Assembly: GCA_022510615.1 (NCBI GenBank)
Contig: JAFLTC010000005.1
Span: 1 to 64,000, forward strand
Length of the DNA stretch: 64,000 nucleotides
Direction: 5' to 3'
From: Lachnospiraceae bacterium
GTDB lineage: Bacteria; Bacillota; Clostridia; Lachnospirales; Lachnospiraceae
This document shows, in pieces, positions 52,238 through 61,993 of the stretch. The first letter of the stretch is position 1. Every line of letters begins with the position of its first letter. The position numbers and the translations under genes are program-made. The notes beneath the pieces were generated by a model, which saw nothing but the letters and a program-made list of their open reading frames with translations, was not told where the DNA came from and made no database searches.

Positions 52238-53116
52238 TCACGCTTCTCCTTCCACTTCTCCTGTCTCTCCGTTTTCCTCTGTGTCATCATCCGGGATTAC
52301 CTCATCCGGATTCACTGCCTCTGAATTTTCCGGATCCTCAGCATCTGGTTCTTCCGGCTCCTCAGTCGCTGGATTGTCATTTTTAATATTCAGTACTACC
52401 TTATCTGTGATTGTAGTTGAGAATGGGTCATCAAAGTAGAATCCAACATAGTAGCTTCCGGTTCCCAGTTTGTTTAATATCTCCGGTGAGATTGTCAGCA
52501 CACCATCACTGTAGGAAAGATAATCCTTATCAATGATCTGTCCGTTAATCACAACAGCCACGCTGCTTGCCTCGTATCCGTTTTTACCCAGATTAATTCT
52601 TACTTTTACCGGTCTTGAGTTCTCAGCATCATAGTCCAGTGTCTGCTGTTCAATGGATGGCAGATACGCCTGTACTGCATAATAGGTATCCATTACCATA
52701 ACCAGATCATCCATGGAGTAGGATTTTCCATTGATGGATAAATAAGCTTCTCCATTTCGGATTTCCACAAAATCTACCGTTCCCTGAACCTCTGTCACTC
52801 TTCCAGCGGAATCTATTTCCTGAACAATTACCTCTTTTCCTACCATACTATAGGCGGATGAATTGGCAAATGCGGAATTCAGATTTGACATCTGCTCCAA
52901 AGAGGAGAACTGAGCCAGCTGTGAAATAAATTCGGTATCACTCTGCGGATTTAACGGATCCTGATTCTGAAGCTGAGTAACTAAAAGTTTCAAAAACTCT
53001 TCCTTACCAAGTTCACTGGAACCTCTTGTCTTGCTGCCTGTCGTTGCCGCATCCCGGTCTGCCCAGGTCAGTTCGTCCAGTGCTGTTGTAAGATTGCTGC
53101 TATTTACTCCTGCCAT
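52238..53116 (-). CDS. flgD: Flagellar hook-capping protein FlgD with acidic tail
   Basis: 292 aa. The N-terminal part carries LGKEEFLKLLVTQLQNQDPLNPQSDTEFISQLAQFSSLEQM, the FlgD export/cap signature. A beta-rich middle follows, and the final 45 residues are almost all Glu/Asp/Pro/Asn, an unusual disordered extension. It guides hook subunit addition and is then discarded. AAAGGAG before the ATG. Confidence 0.93.
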   Translation of the reverse strand: MAGVNSSNLTTALDELTWADRDAATTGSKTRGSSELGKEEFLKLLVTQLQNQDPLNPQSDTEFISQLAQFSSLEQMSNLNSAFANSSAYSMVGKEVIVQEIDSAGRVTEVQGTVDFVEIRNGEAYLSINGKSYSMDDLVMVMDTYYAVQAYLPSIEQQTLDYDAENSRPVKVRINLGKNGYEASSVAVVINGQIIDKDYLSYSDGVLTISPEILNKLGTGSYYVGFYFDDPFSTTITDKVVLNIKNDNPATEEPEEPDAEDPENSEAVNPDEVIPDDDTEENGETGEVEGEA

Positions 53117-53145
53117 ATTTTCTCCTTTCTCGCTATCTAAGCGTT

Positions 53146-54531
53146 TTATGCGGTATAGTCTACCACACTGTCTTCATCTCTTCTTGCTGCTTCTGTTGCG
53201 CCGGTTACTTCTTCTTTGCCCTCTTCCAGTCCGGCTTCCTCACGGAATCTGCGGTCTTTTGATTTACCTTCTGACTGTTCCTGAGATTTTTGTCCACTCT
53301 GGCTGTCCAGTCCGAACTCGGAAACGGTAACCTCCACCGCTTCTACTTTCAGACCCTGTTCCTCAAAAGTCTGCTTTAAGGTAATCATCTGGCTCTCCAA
53401 TGCTTCCTTTGCTGCCTGATTCTCAACCACAAGCATTGCTGTCGCCATTCCATTCGCCTGTGAGGACACCTGAAGGTTTACTTTTCCCAGACTCGCCGGA
53501 TGTAACTGTAATTCCATACTAGTGGTTTCCGGCATAACCCGGACCTTTACCTGATGGATTACCTGCTCCACAATCTCCGTCATCGTACGACTGGCGGAAA
53601 CGGAAGTTTCTGCTTCCGGCTTAAATGCCTCTGCCAGACGCTCGGTAAAGAGACTTGCTCCGGTCTTTGCGGCATTGCCTGTTATGTCTTCCTCAAAAGT
53701 CTGAGACAAGGATGTCTGACCAGCAGCTGTACCACTGTCTGAATGCTCGCCCTGGGTTCCATCTTCCATCTGACTTTCCACAAGAACCTGAAATGTTTCT
53801 TCCGGATTTTGTCCGGTCATTTCCATGCCTTCCTGATAACCTGCCTCCGTTACGTCATCTGCATTCTGTGTTGCCAGTTCTGCCACATTTGGCTGTCCCT
53901 GCAGATTCGCCTGTCCGGCAAAGTTCTCCAGTGAGAATTCCTGACCTTCTTCTGGAATCGTCGAATACATCAACGGCTTAAGAGCATCTCCGATAATATC
54001 TGTCGCTTTGTCAAGCACCATAGTCAGCTCTTTACCCAGAACACTGTTTGTTAAAAATGCTGCCTTGTCTGTAATACCATGAACATCCATAAGCAGATTC
54101 TGCAAGGTATTTACTGCCACCGGCCACATTGTGTTATCGGCAAAATTAAACTGAAGTACCAAAAGTCCGAGGTCAATTCCTGACTGGTTCAGAATATCCT
54201 GCAACTCTTCCTTTGACAATCCCAGAACCTCCTGCAGCATCTGTCGCAGTTGTCTGGATGCCTCAGCGAAGTCAACCATGTTGGCAAAAGATTCTTCCGG
54301 CTCTGATTTTTTGGCCGGTGCAGGAACACTTTTTGAAACAGTAGTCTTTTCTGCTCTTACATCCAATGCATTTTCCAGCTTTTTGCCCTCTTTCTTAAAT
54401 GAGTGCTGTCCCATGCCGGATGCGTGGTCTGACATAAAACTGTCAAAGGTCGTACCACTTACTTTCGTGCTCTTGCCCGATGTCTTTTCCGACAAACTTG
54501 AAGCAACAAGGGAAATCCCCTGTGTTCGCAT
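53146..54531 (-). CDS. fliK: Flagellar hook-length control protein FliK
   Basis: 461 aa. Poorly conserved middle; the C-terminal hook-length domain is recognisable by TTSMELQLHPASLGKVNLQVSSQ and AKEALESQMITLKQTFEEQGLKVEAVEVTV. A charged tail follows. The gene follows a 92-bp gap with a sigma-28-like promoter. Confidence 0.9.
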   Translation of the reverse strand: MRTQGISLVASSLSEKTSGKSTKVSGTTFDSFMSDHASGMGQHSFKKEGKKLENALDVRAEKTTVSKSVPAPAKKSEPEESFANMVDFAEASRQLRQMLQEVLGLSKEELQDILNQSGIDLGLLVLQFNFADNTMWPVAVNTLQNLLMDVHGITDKAAFLTNSVLGKELTMVLDKATDIIGDALKPLMYSTIPEEGQEFSLENFAGQANLQGQPNVAELATQNADDVTEAGYQEGMEMTGQNPEETFQVLVESQMEDGTQGEHSDSGTAAGQTSLSQTFEEDITGNAAKTGASLFTERLAEAFKPEAETSVSASRTMTEIVEQVIHQVKVRVMPETTSMELQLHPASLGKVNLQVSSQANGMATAMLVVENQAAKEALESQMITLKQTFEEQGLKVEAVEVTVSEFGLDSQSGQKSQEQSEGKSKDRRFREEAGLEEGKEEVTGATEAARRDEDSVVDYTA

Positions 54532-54572
54532 CTTCTTCCCTCCTTTCTTCTTATAAATTTTCTACAAGGATT

Positions 54573-54599
54573 ATATCGGCTAAATTACACCTTCCCTTA
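54573..54599 (-). promoter_or_regulatory. Candidate sigma-28 (SigD) promoter before fliK
   Basis: TAAGGGAA (54592-54599), 11-bp spacer, GCCGATAT (54573-54580), against the consensus TAAAGTTT-N11-GCCGATAA. The -10 is almost perfect and the -35 keeps TAA. The start of fliK is 42 bp downstream. The cognate sigma factor is encoded at 31247. Confidence 0.65.
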
Positions 54600-54623
54600 A
54601 TAGCAAAAACGATAATTTATCCA

Positions 54624-55385
54624 TTACGGACTTTTCATTGAAGTCATTTTCGTCGTTACCTGAGCTGCTGTCGTAGGCGTCATACTTGCCAAAATCAAAG
54701 CACTTTTAGACGTCTGCATAGAATCTAAAATACGGGCCACCAGATTCAGGTCATTATTCATTTCTTCCAGAATCGCCGCCGCATTTGCCGGCTCCATTTT
54801 GGCATAGGTATCTGCCTGATCTTTAATTTCCTGAGAATACTCATACTGGCGGCATACCTTTGCGTAAATTTCCTCGGCATTATCCGGTTCAATTTCTTCA
54901 TAGTATTTTTTGTACTCTTCTAACTCCGGCGCCTTATCGTTAAATACGACATTATTGTCAAAATCCTTAACCCTCTGGGCAAACCTTTTCTGGTTATCTT
55001 CAAATTGTTTCAATCGTCTGACTTCTGCCCTCAGTTCCTCGATTTCACTGCTATTGGCATTGTTTGAGCTGCTTGTGTCCGCCAGGCGGCTCTCTAACTC
55101 TTTGATTCTGGCATTGGCCGCTGTCAGATTATCATATTCACCGGAGAATCCATCCTCATTTTCCCCCTCCGGAAGAATCCAGTTAAGCACCGGTACATCC
55201 TTTAACACCGGATAGAGAACATCGCTTCCAAAGTTTCCTACATTCAACTTTATCAGCACTCCGAAAATCCCCAGCCAGATGAGCACAATCACAAGCACAA
55301 TCAAAATTGTCACAATTTTGCTGCCGGCACCTTCTTCGTGTGCCTCTAATTCCGGATTGTCGTTTTTCTTATCTTTCTTTGCCAT
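54624..55385 (-). CDS. ylxF: MotE/YlxF-like flagellar protein
   Basis: 253 aa. Membrane helix (about 25-48), a coiled coil (about 90-130) and a C-terminal MgtE-N/MotE-like repeat (YAKMEPANAAAILEEMNNDLNLVARILDSMQTSKSALILASM). The family supports flagellar motor or export functions, and the slot between fliJ and fliK equals ylxF in bacilli. Start at 55385 with GAGG 7 nt upstream. Confidence 0.83.
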   Translation of the reverse strand: MAKKDKKNDNPELEAHEEGAGSKIVTILIVLVIVLIWLGIFGVLIKLNVGNFGSDVLYPVLKDVPVLNWILPEGENEDGFSGEYDNLTAANARIKELESRLADTSSSNNANSSEIEELRAEVRRLKQFEDNQKRFAQRVKDFDNNVVFNDKAPELEEYKKYYEEIEPDNAEEIYAKVCRQYEYSQEIKDQADTYAKMEPANAAAILEEMNNDLNLVARILDSMQTSKSALILASMTPTTAAQVTTKMTSMKSP

Positions 55386-55419
55386 ATCCATTCCTCACTT
55401 CCGCGGTCTCATGCCGCTG

Positions 55420-55866
55420 TTATCTGGTGCCACTGCCAAAGCGGTAACTTACCAGTTCATCAACTTCCTTTTGTTCCCTGACATTTTCCTCTGCCAGAAA
55501 TTTTTCAAAAGCCTTTTCCCGCAATTTTTCAAAGGTCTTTTTTTCTTTTCTTGCTTCATTCAGACGTTGTCTTGCAATTTCCAGTTCCTGCTCTCTCTGA
55601 ATCACAACCTCTTTTTGTTCGGCGACGTACCCTTTGAGAATTTCCACCTCATTTTTCCTGCGGCGGATTTCCACAATATTGAGAGCTTCTGATATTTCTC
55701 CCCGAAGCTTATGTTCCGCCTCCTGACGCCGCAGCACCAGTCTGTCGTATTCTGCCTGAGCCTCTAACAGCCGCATATTCGCCTGACTATAATTATTTTT
55801 TTCCTGTTCCTCCAGTTTTTCTTTTATGTTCAGGAGGCTTTGCATGGAAAATATAAATTTCGCCAT
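55420..55866 (-). CDS. fliJ: Flagellar export chaperone FliJ
   Basis: 148 aa, almost entirely coiled coil, with the FliJ N-terminus FSMQSLLNIKEKLEEQEKNNYSQA. Cofactor of the FliI ATPase and gate. The ATG overlaps the fliI stop by one base. Confidence 0.9.
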   Translation of the reverse strand: MAKFIFSMQSLLNIKEKLEEQEKNNYSQANMRLLEAQAEYDRLVLRRQEAEHKLRGEISEALNIVEIRRRKNEVEILKGYVAEQKEVVIQREQELEIARQRLNEARKEKKTFEKLREKAFEKFLAEENVREQKEVDELVSYRFGSGTR

Positions 55867-57206
55867 TATTCATCCCCGTCCTCTGTCTCTACACCAGAGC
55901 CAAAAATATCTTCCATTTTACCTACAATGTCATCAAAGATAAATTTTTCCTGTGTTCCCTGTTGTAAAAACTCATTTACCGACCGAATTTTTTGAATCGC
56001 AAAGTCAATATCCGGATTGGAACCTGTCTTATAGGCACCAATATTAATCAAATCCTCTGCTTCTCTATATGTAGCAAGTACCGCTTTCATCCGACCTGCC
56101 AGATCCTTATGTTCATCTGTGGCAATGGAACTCATAACACGGGAAATACTCTGAAGCACATCGATGGCGGGATAATGATTTTTCTGTGCCATGCTACGGG
56201 ACAGTACAATATGACCGTCCAGAATACCTCTGGCAGTATCCGCAATAGGTTCATTGAAATCATCACCATCCACTAACACCGCATACAAACCGGTGATGGA
56301 GCCTTTGTCAGAATTCCCCGCCCGCTCTAACAGCTTTGGCATCTCCGAATATACACTGGGCGGATATCCTCTGGACACCGGCGGTTCTCCTGACGCCAGT
56401 CCGATTTCTCTCTGGGCCATGGAAAAACGGGTCAGATTGTCCATCATTAAAAGTACATCCTTTCCCTGGTCTCTGAAATATTCCGCCACGGCGGTAGCTG
56501 TTTTCGCCGCCTTGTTTCGAATGAGGGCCGGTTTATCGGAGGTTGCCACTACGACAACCGAGCGCTTCATACCCTCTTCTCCCAAATCTCTCTCTATAAA
56601 TTCCCTGACCTCTCTGCCACGCTCGCCGATCAGGGCAATCACATTAATATCTGCCTTTGTATTTCTGGCAAACATTCCCATCAGTGTACTTTTTCCCACA
56701 CCACTTCCGGCAAAAATGCCGATACGCTGTCCTTTTCCCACCGTAATCAGACCATCCACTGCCTTTACTCCCAAGGGCAGCACATCATCGATGATTTTTC
56801 TGCTCAAAGGATCCGGCGGCGTTGCTTCCACCGAATAGCGTGCTGACTGCTCCGCCAGTTTCCCAGTGGTCATCGGTTGTCCCACGCCATCCAGCGTACA
56901 ACCCAGTAAATCATCGCTGACTGCCACCTGTAACGGAGCACCTGTATTTTCCACCCAGCTGCCAAGTCCTACCCCTTCCACATCATCATAAGGCATCAAA
57001 AGAACCCTGTCATCACGAAAGCCCACCACTTCCGCTTTTACGGGTTCATTTTTTGTACTTGATTTAATCAGACACAAATCATTGAGTTTTGCGTTTGGTC
57101 CGATGGATTCAATCGTCAGACCTACCACCTTGGAAACTTTTCCTAGCTGGCTGGCAAAATTCTTTTCTGTCAGTGCCTCATATTTTTCAAAATTAATAGG
57201 AACCAT
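55866..57206 (-). CDS. fliI: Flagellar export ATPase FliI
   Basis: 446 aa, F1-beta-like. P-loop FAGSGVGKST (about 170), VIALIGERGREVREFIERDL, LLMMDNLTRFSMAQREIGLASGEPP, and SRGYPPSVYSEMPKLLERAG. It unfolds and passes substrates to the export gate. All catalytic motifs are intact. Confidence 0.96.
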   Translation of the reverse strand: MVPINFEKYEALTEKNFASQLGKVSKVVGLTIESIGPNAKLNDLCLIKSSTKNEPVKAEVVGFRDDRVLLMPYDDVEGVGLGSWVENTGAPLQVAVSDDLLGCTLDGVGQPMTTGKLAEQSARYSVEATPPDPLSRKIIDDVLPLGVKAVDGLITVGKGQRIGIFAGSGVGKSTLMGMFARNTKADINVIALIGERGREVREFIERDLGEEGMKRSVVVVATSDKPALIRNKAAKTATAVAEYFRDQGKDVLLMMDNLTRFSMAQREIGLASGEPPVSRGYPPSVYSEMPKLLERAGNSDKGSITGLYAVLVDGDDFNEPIADTARGILDGHIVLSRSMAQKNHYPAIDVLQSISRVMSSIATDEHKDLAGRMKAVLATYREAEDLINIGAYKTGSNPDIDFAIQKIRSVNEFLQQGTQEKFIFDDIVGKMEDIFGSGVETEDGDE

Positions 57207-57224
57207 GTAACCAATCCTTCAAAG

Positions 57225-58058
57225 TTATTGCGCAATCATACGAAGCGTATTGACAAGATTATCTAACTGAGTACGGAATCCGCAGTCCACCATCTGTGTG
57301 TCGGTTTCAATAATGCAGTCATCCTTTTCCAGACTTTTTTCTTCCTGCACCTCTATCATTGCCGTTATTCCTGCCTTATTGCGGATTTCTTCTTTGTGTC
57401 CCTCTACCAATAACACATCCTCCGAAGAAACGCGGATTGTATAGGAGTTAGCAGGCGTCATATCGGCAATACCACTGCGAATCAGATGTAAGAGGACATC
57501 CTTATTATCGGAAATCAATACTCCCGTTATTTTCTGAATCAGGGAACAAAGCACTTCTACATAATGCCCTTCTACCCCTGCGATCAAATTCTCATATTCC
57601 TGTTTTTGATTTGCCTTCTCGTCTTCCAGTTCCTGACGAATGGCTGACAATTCTTCCTCTGCCTTAGCAATCCCTTCCGCTTTTCCATCTTCTATGCCTT
57701 CCTCATGAGCCTTCTGTCGTATCTGCTCTACCTGATTCTCGGCTTCTGTCAATAAGGCCGCTGCCTGCTTCTTCGCCTCGGATATAATTTTTTCTGCCTC
57801 CTGCTTTGCTTCCTCCTGCTTTTCCGAAAGCATTTCATCAAAATTCATGACCGGCACACCGGGAGAAAATTCACTGCCGGAGGTCGCTTCCTCGGCGGCA
57901 CTCGCCACCGCTTCCTGTTCGACCTCTTCCACTGAGCGGATTTTTACCCGGGAACTTTTTTGCAAAGGCACAAAGTCTTCTTCCTTTTTTTCGTAATCTA
58001 CGATAAACTTGTCTTTTCCCTGCATATTTACAAAGGGATATTTAATCAAATTAGACAA
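57225..58058 (-). CDS. fliH: Flagellar assembly protein FliH
   Basis: 277 aa, a regulator of FliI. Opens SNLIKYPFVNMQGKDKFIVDYEKKEEDF, then a long Glu/Ala/Gln coiled coil and the vacuolar-ATPase-E-like C-terminus. I choose TTG at 58058: GGAGG is about 11 nt upstream and the fragment matches how Lachnospiraceae FliH proteins usually begin. An open frame reaches 58091. It overlaps the end of fliG by 8 nt. Confidence 0.85.
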   Translation of the reverse strand: MSNLIKYPFVNMQGKDKFIVDYEKKEEDFVPLQKSSRVKIRSVEEVEQEAVASAAEEATSGSEFSPGVPVMNFDEMLSEKQEEAKQEAEKIISEAKKQAAALLTEAENQVEQIRQKAHEEGIEDGKAEGIAKAEEELSAIRQELEDEKANQKQEYENLIAGVEGHYVEVLCSLIQKITGVLISDNKDVLLHLIRSGIADMTPANSYTIRVSSEDVLLVEGHKEEIRNKAGITAMIEVQEEKSLEKDDCIIETDTQMVDCGFRTQLDNLVNTLRMIAQ

Positions 58059-59076
58059 TAATCTCGTCACCTCCGCCACGAGAAATAACAATTTCCGCAG
58101 AATCCTCCAGTTTTCGTATTACATTTACAATCTTCTGCTGTGCCTCTTCTACATCTTTCAGACGGACAGGACCCATGTATTCCATATCCTCTTTAATCAT
58201 ATCAGCAAGACGGGAGGACATATTGTTGAAGATAACATTCTGTACTTCCTCGTTGGCATTTTTCAGCGCCACTGCCAGCTCGCTGTGTTCCACTTCACGA
58301 AGTACACGCTGAATGGAACGGTCATCCAGCATAAGAATATCTTCGAATACAAACATTTTCTTGCGAATCTCGTCGGCAAGTTCCGGTTCCTCGATTTCCA
58401 GATTTTCCATAATGTGCTTCTCTGTTCCACGGTCGACAGTATTCAATACTTCAACTACAGAGTCCACACCACCGACAATGGTGTAATCCTGACTTACTAA
58501 GGAGGCAAGTTTCTGCTCCAGAATATTTTCCACTTCTTTAATGACATCCGGTGACGTACGATCCATCATGGCAATACGTTTCGCCACGTCAGTCTGTTTA
58601 TCCGGTGTCAGGGAAGAAATAATTCCCGCCGCCTGCGCCGGAGACAGATAGGACAAAATAAGCGCTATCGTCTGCGGATGCTCATCCTGAATAAAGTTAA
58701 GAATCTGAGAAGGCTCTGTCTTTCGAATAAATTCAAAAGGCCGAACCTGCAGGGATGCCGTCAGCTTACCGAGCACCTCCTGTGCCTTATCCGCTCCCAG
58801 TGCCTTTTGTAACAGGTCTTTCGCATAGCCGATACCACCCTCTGCGATATACTGCTGTGCCAGACATACCTGGTAAAACTCATCCAACACTGCTTCCTTC
58901 TGAGCCGGTGAAACACTTCTTGTGCCGGCAATCTCCAGTGTCAGCTGTTCAATTTCATCCTCTTTTAAATGTTTAAAAATAGTGGACGCCTTTTCCGGCC
59001 CCAGTGTAATAAGCAGGGTTGCTGCTTTCTGAAGTCCATCCAGTTCTGCCACACTTCCATTACTATTTCCTGCCAT
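58051..59076 (-). CDS. fliG: Flagellar motor switch protein FliG
   Basis: 341 aa. N-terminal LDGLQKAATLLITLGPEKAST, middle EHPQTIALILSYLSPAQA (EHPQ motif), and the C-terminal torque helix (LMLDDRSIQRVLREVEHSELAVALK). Joins FliF to FliM and meets the stator. It starts on the base after the fliF stop. Confidence 0.96.
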   Translation of the reverse strand: MAGNSNGSVAELDGLQKAATLLITLGPEKASTIFKHLKEDEIEQLTLEIAGTRSVSPAQKEAVLDEFYQVCLAQQYIAEGGIGYAKDLLQKALGADKAQEVLGKLTASLQVRPFEFIRKTEPSQILNFIQDEHPQTIALILSYLSPAQAAGIISSLTPDKQTDVAKRIAMMDRTSPDVIKEVENILEQKLASLVSQDYTIVGGVDSVVEVLNTVDRGTEKHIMENLEIEEPELADEIRKKMFVFEDILMLDDRSIQRVLREVEHSELAVALKNANEEVQNVIFNNMSSRLADMIKEDMEYMGPVRLKDVEEAQQKIVNVIRKLEDSAEIVISRGGGDEIIV

Positions 59077-60705
59077 TTACACACCTCCCCATTCTTCGTT
59101 AATCCAGTTGCGCAAAAGCAGTGCTACAGCTTCCGGATTCTCGTCTACAAACTTCTCTATCATAGTCCTTGTTTCGGATTTTTCACCCAGTTCAATTTCA
59201 CCCAGATTCTTATCCTCCTCCTGGGTAGTCGCAAGCAAATCTTCCACGGAAAGCTCCGGCTCTAACTCCGTTACCTCTACCGGAGAGGTACCGCGGATAA
59301 TAACAAATATAAGCAATCCGGCGATCAGTATCGTCAGAAGAATCATCAGATAATTGGATACATTGTCACCAAAGGAGCTTCCTGTACTTGCCTCATAAAC
59401 CGGCTTTTGCTGTGCCTGTATGGCAATATTATTTGTAGCAATACCGGTAGCTGCGGCCACCAACTGCACAATCTCTTCCGGCACCTCTAATGTCGTTGCC
59501 GCACTGTTCTGATCCACATATTCCTCAAAACTCACATCGTCTAATAATCCCTGCGCCTCCAGAGCATCCTCTGTCACAACGTTGTACTGGGTCAGCACAA
59601 CGGCAATAGAAGATTCCTCCGGCAGGACAGCTCCTACCTCATGCTCAATATTTTGAACCGTTTCATTTGGAAGATAGTCATATTTATCCAGAATCGTTTC
59701 AGTATTACTGCTGCCGCCGCTCAGAATATCATAATCCGTCACATCTCCGTTGGTGTCGGTTCCCGGAATTCCTCCGCTGCCGGACTGTCCGGTAGATTTG
59801 TAGTTATAGGAATGGGAGTAAAGACCCTGGTCCTGTCCTTCATTGGCGGTATAGGTTTTTACTAACTCCGTTATCTTATCCATATTAAACATAATATGGG
59901 AACTTCCAATCTGTACATCGTCATACCCTGCCTTTAACAGCATATCGCTGACATTCTGGGTAAAAGTATTACGAAGCTTCGTCACATATTCTGTACTACT
60001 GGATACGGCACCACCCAGCGTATTGTCGTCCTTCTGTCCGTAGAGAAGAGTCCCTGTCGTATCCGTTATAATAATATTATCTGTCGTCGGATTTCCCACG
60101 GCATTTGCCAGATAATAAGCAATTCCCGTCGCTGTCTCCGCCGCCATCTCATAGCCCTGACGCAGTTTAAAGGCTACACTGACGCCGGTTTCCTTTTTCT
60201 CCGCCCATATGGTTCCGTCATCCTGTGGGCGGTTTAAGTAAACCGTGGCATCCTCAACCCCGTCAAAATTCATCAGGCCGGTACGGATAGAGGACTGCAG
60301 GGCCAGAGTCGCCTTTGTACTCTTTTCCGCAGAGGAAGTCGTCATATCGTTATCCAGCGCATCCTCCCAGCTCATACCATCATTTGTAATTTTATTTTCG
60401 CCCATTAAAAGGACAGCATCGGAATACTGGGATTGCTCCACACGAAAACTCGTATTTCCGTTGCTGTCGGAATCTCTTTCGTAATCCACCCCGGCGGCAT
60501 CCATAGCTGCGGCAAATTTACTCGCCGTATCGCCACTGAGGGTAACCAGATTTGTATAAACTGGACGCGTCAGAAAATAGCCCAATAAAACCAACGCAAA
60601 AAAGATTGCCAGTGCAACACAGACAATAATGGTCTTTTGCTTGGTTGTATATCTGTTCCAAAACTCAAGAATTCTATCTTTAATGGCTATCAGTTGATCC
60701 ATCAT
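59077..60705 (-). CDS. fliF: Flagellar MS-ring protein FliF
   Basis: 542 aa. Membrane helix 1 (about 29-48), ring-building motifs with VYLNRPQDDGTIWAEKKETGVSVAFKL, a periplasmic loop, membrane helix 2 (about 448-468), and the cytoplasmic FliG-binding end (LRNWINEEWGGV). Start at 60705 because GGGGAG lies 10 nt upstream; an ATG six codons earlier has none. Confidence 0.95.
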   Translation of the reverse strand: MMDQLIAIKDRILEFWNRYTTKQKTIIVCVALAIFFALVLLGYFLTRPVYTNLVTLSGDTASKFAAAMDAAGVDYERDSDSNGNTSFRVEQSQYSDAVLLMGENKITNDGMSWEDALDNDMTTSSAEKSTKATLALQSSIRTGLMNFDGVEDATVYLNRPQDDGTIWAEKKETGVSVAFKLRQGYEMAAETATGIAYYLANAVGNPTTDNIIITDTTGTLLYGQKDDNTLGGAVSSSTEYVTKLRNTFTQNVSDMLLKAGYDDVQIGSSHIMFNMDKITELVKTYTANEGQDQGLYSHSYNYKSTGQSGSGGIPGTDTNGDVTDYDILSGGSSNTETILDKYDYLPNETVQNIEHEVGAVLPEESSIAVVLTQYNVVTEDALEAQGLLDDVSFEEYVDQNSAATTLEVPEEIVQLVAAATGIATNNIAIQAQQKPVYEASTGSSFGDNVSNYLMILLTILIAGLLIFVIIRGTSPVEVTELEPELSVEDLLATTQEEDKNLGEIELGEKSETRTMIEKFVDENPEAVALLLRNWINEEWGGV

Positions 60706-60748
60706 ACGTTTCTCGCTCCCCAAAGCTATTTATTAGTAAGCTACCCAA

Positions 60749-61075
60749 TCAGAACTGCATATTCATCAGCGTGCGGTAAGCCTCTACGGCCGTGTTCTTC
60801 ACCGCCACTGTATATTGCAGCGAAACATTGGCCTTTTGCTGGGCAATTAACAGGTCATGGAGACTGTCTGACTGTCCCATGGCATATTTAATTTCCTCTT
60901 CTTCCGCTTTGTTTGAATATTCCTCGGTCTGATTCACAAGATTCATGGCAGAGCTAAGCAGACTGTCAAAACTCGTTTCCTCTGTCTGCCCTGTCATATC
61001 GGCAAGGGGATTTACTGTCTGATAACGGCTGACATCTTCCAGCCGGTTAATTGCTGATATATTCATAATGTTCAT
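60749..61075 (-). CDS. fliE: Flagellar hook-basal body protein FliE
   Basis: 108 aa. C-terminal LHDLLIAQQKANVSLQYTVAVKNTAVEAYRTLMNMQF is diagnostic. Links MS ring to rod. AAGGAAGG precedes the ATG. Confidence 0.93.
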   Translation of the reverse strand: MNIMNISAINRLEDVSRYQTVNPLADMTGQTEETSFDSLLSSAMNLVNQTEEYSNKAEEEEIKYAMGQSDSLHDLLIAQQKANVSLQYTVAVKNTAVEAYRTLMNMQF

Positions 61076-61092
61076 GATGTCCTTCCTTTCTA

Positions 61093-61530
61093 TTATGACT
61101 CACCGATATTCAATGCCTTCAACGCCATTCCCTTTGTGGAATTGAGCACCGTAACATTTGCCTCAAAGGCACGGGTGGCATCTATCATATTCGTCATTTC
61201 CGTCACTGTATTTACATTCGGATAGATGACATAACCGTCTTCATCGGCATCCGGATGGGATGGATCATATACCATATTTCCCACTGTGTTATCCTCTACA
61301 ATCTGGGAAACCTTTACACCTTTTCCAATGTGTCCGTTTGCCATGCCAAGAGTCTCACTAAAGGTAGGATAACTCTTCTCCTGAAAAACCACTGTTTTTC
61401 TCCGGTATACATTTCCTTTTCCATCTCTTGTCGTATTTACATTGGCAATGTTTTCTGAAATCGTATCCATTCTGAGCTGTTGTGCCGTCATTCCGGTAGC
61501 ACTTACATCCATAGCTCCAAATACTGACAT
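61093..61530 (-). CDS. flgC: Flagellar rod protein FlgC
   Basis: 145 aa. DVSATGMTAQQLRMDTISENIANVNTTRDGKGNVYRRK and the C-terminal MIDATRAFEANVTVLNSTKGMALKALNIG are typical. Follows flgB after 50 nt. Confidence 0.95.
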   Translation of the reverse strand: MSVFGAMDVSATGMTAQQLRMDTISENIANVNTTRDGKGNVYRRKTVVFQEKSYPTFSETLGMANGHIGKGVKVSQIVEDNTVGNMVYDPSHPDADEDGYVIYPNVNTVTEMTNMIDATRAFEANVTVLNSTKGMALKALNIGES

Positions 61531-61580
61531 ACTAATCCCTTCCTTTCCTGTTTTGTCTGTTTCTATTTATCCCCCCGTAA

Positions 61581-61970
61581 TTATGATGTACGGAGTGCTG
61601 ATTGTAATCTGGTAAATTCATTTTTAATGGAATTCATCAACGTGTAATATGTAATCTGGTTTTTCGCCAGTTCCACATTTTCCGTACTGATATCTACATT
61701 GTTGCCATCCATACGATAGCTTAAATTTACTTGCTCGGTATAGGTCGTTGCATTCAGCGTACTCAAATCCAGCGTCGCCACCCTTTCATCTAATGAGTCG
61801 GTACCGGCAACCGCACCTTGCAGATAGGTTTCAAACTGTACATCTTTTCTCTTGTAATTCGGCGTGTCGGCATTGGCAATGTTGTTAGCAAGAACATCAT
61901 TTCTCAGCCAGCTGGCATCCGCCGCCTTATCCAATACATTGATGTAATTGTAAGCATTTGACAGTATCAT
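61581..61970 (-). CDS. flgB: Flagellar rod protein FlgB
   Basis: 129 aa. N-terminal ASWLRNDVLANNIANADTPNYKRKDVQFE is the rod signature. First gene of the flagellar locus; between it and codY is a 70-bp gap with an inverted repeat. Confidence 0.95.
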   Translation of the reverse strand: MILSNAYNYINVLDKAADASWLRNDVLANNIANADTPNYKRKDVQFETYLQGAVAGTDSLDERVATLDLSTLNATTYTEQVNLSYRMDGNNVDISTENVELAKNQITYYTLMNSIKNEFTRLQSALRTS

Positions 61971-61993
61971 TTACACAACCCCTTTCTTGTCGA

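Noticed and set aside
56254-56838. Plus-strand frame of 194 codons inside fliI
   Set aside because: Antisense to a fully conserved ATPase with no independent signals.
57455-57475. ATATCGGC inside fliH as another sigma-28 site (also near 611 and 61004)
   Set aside because: Within conserved coding sequence and lacking a -35; common codon usage explains it.
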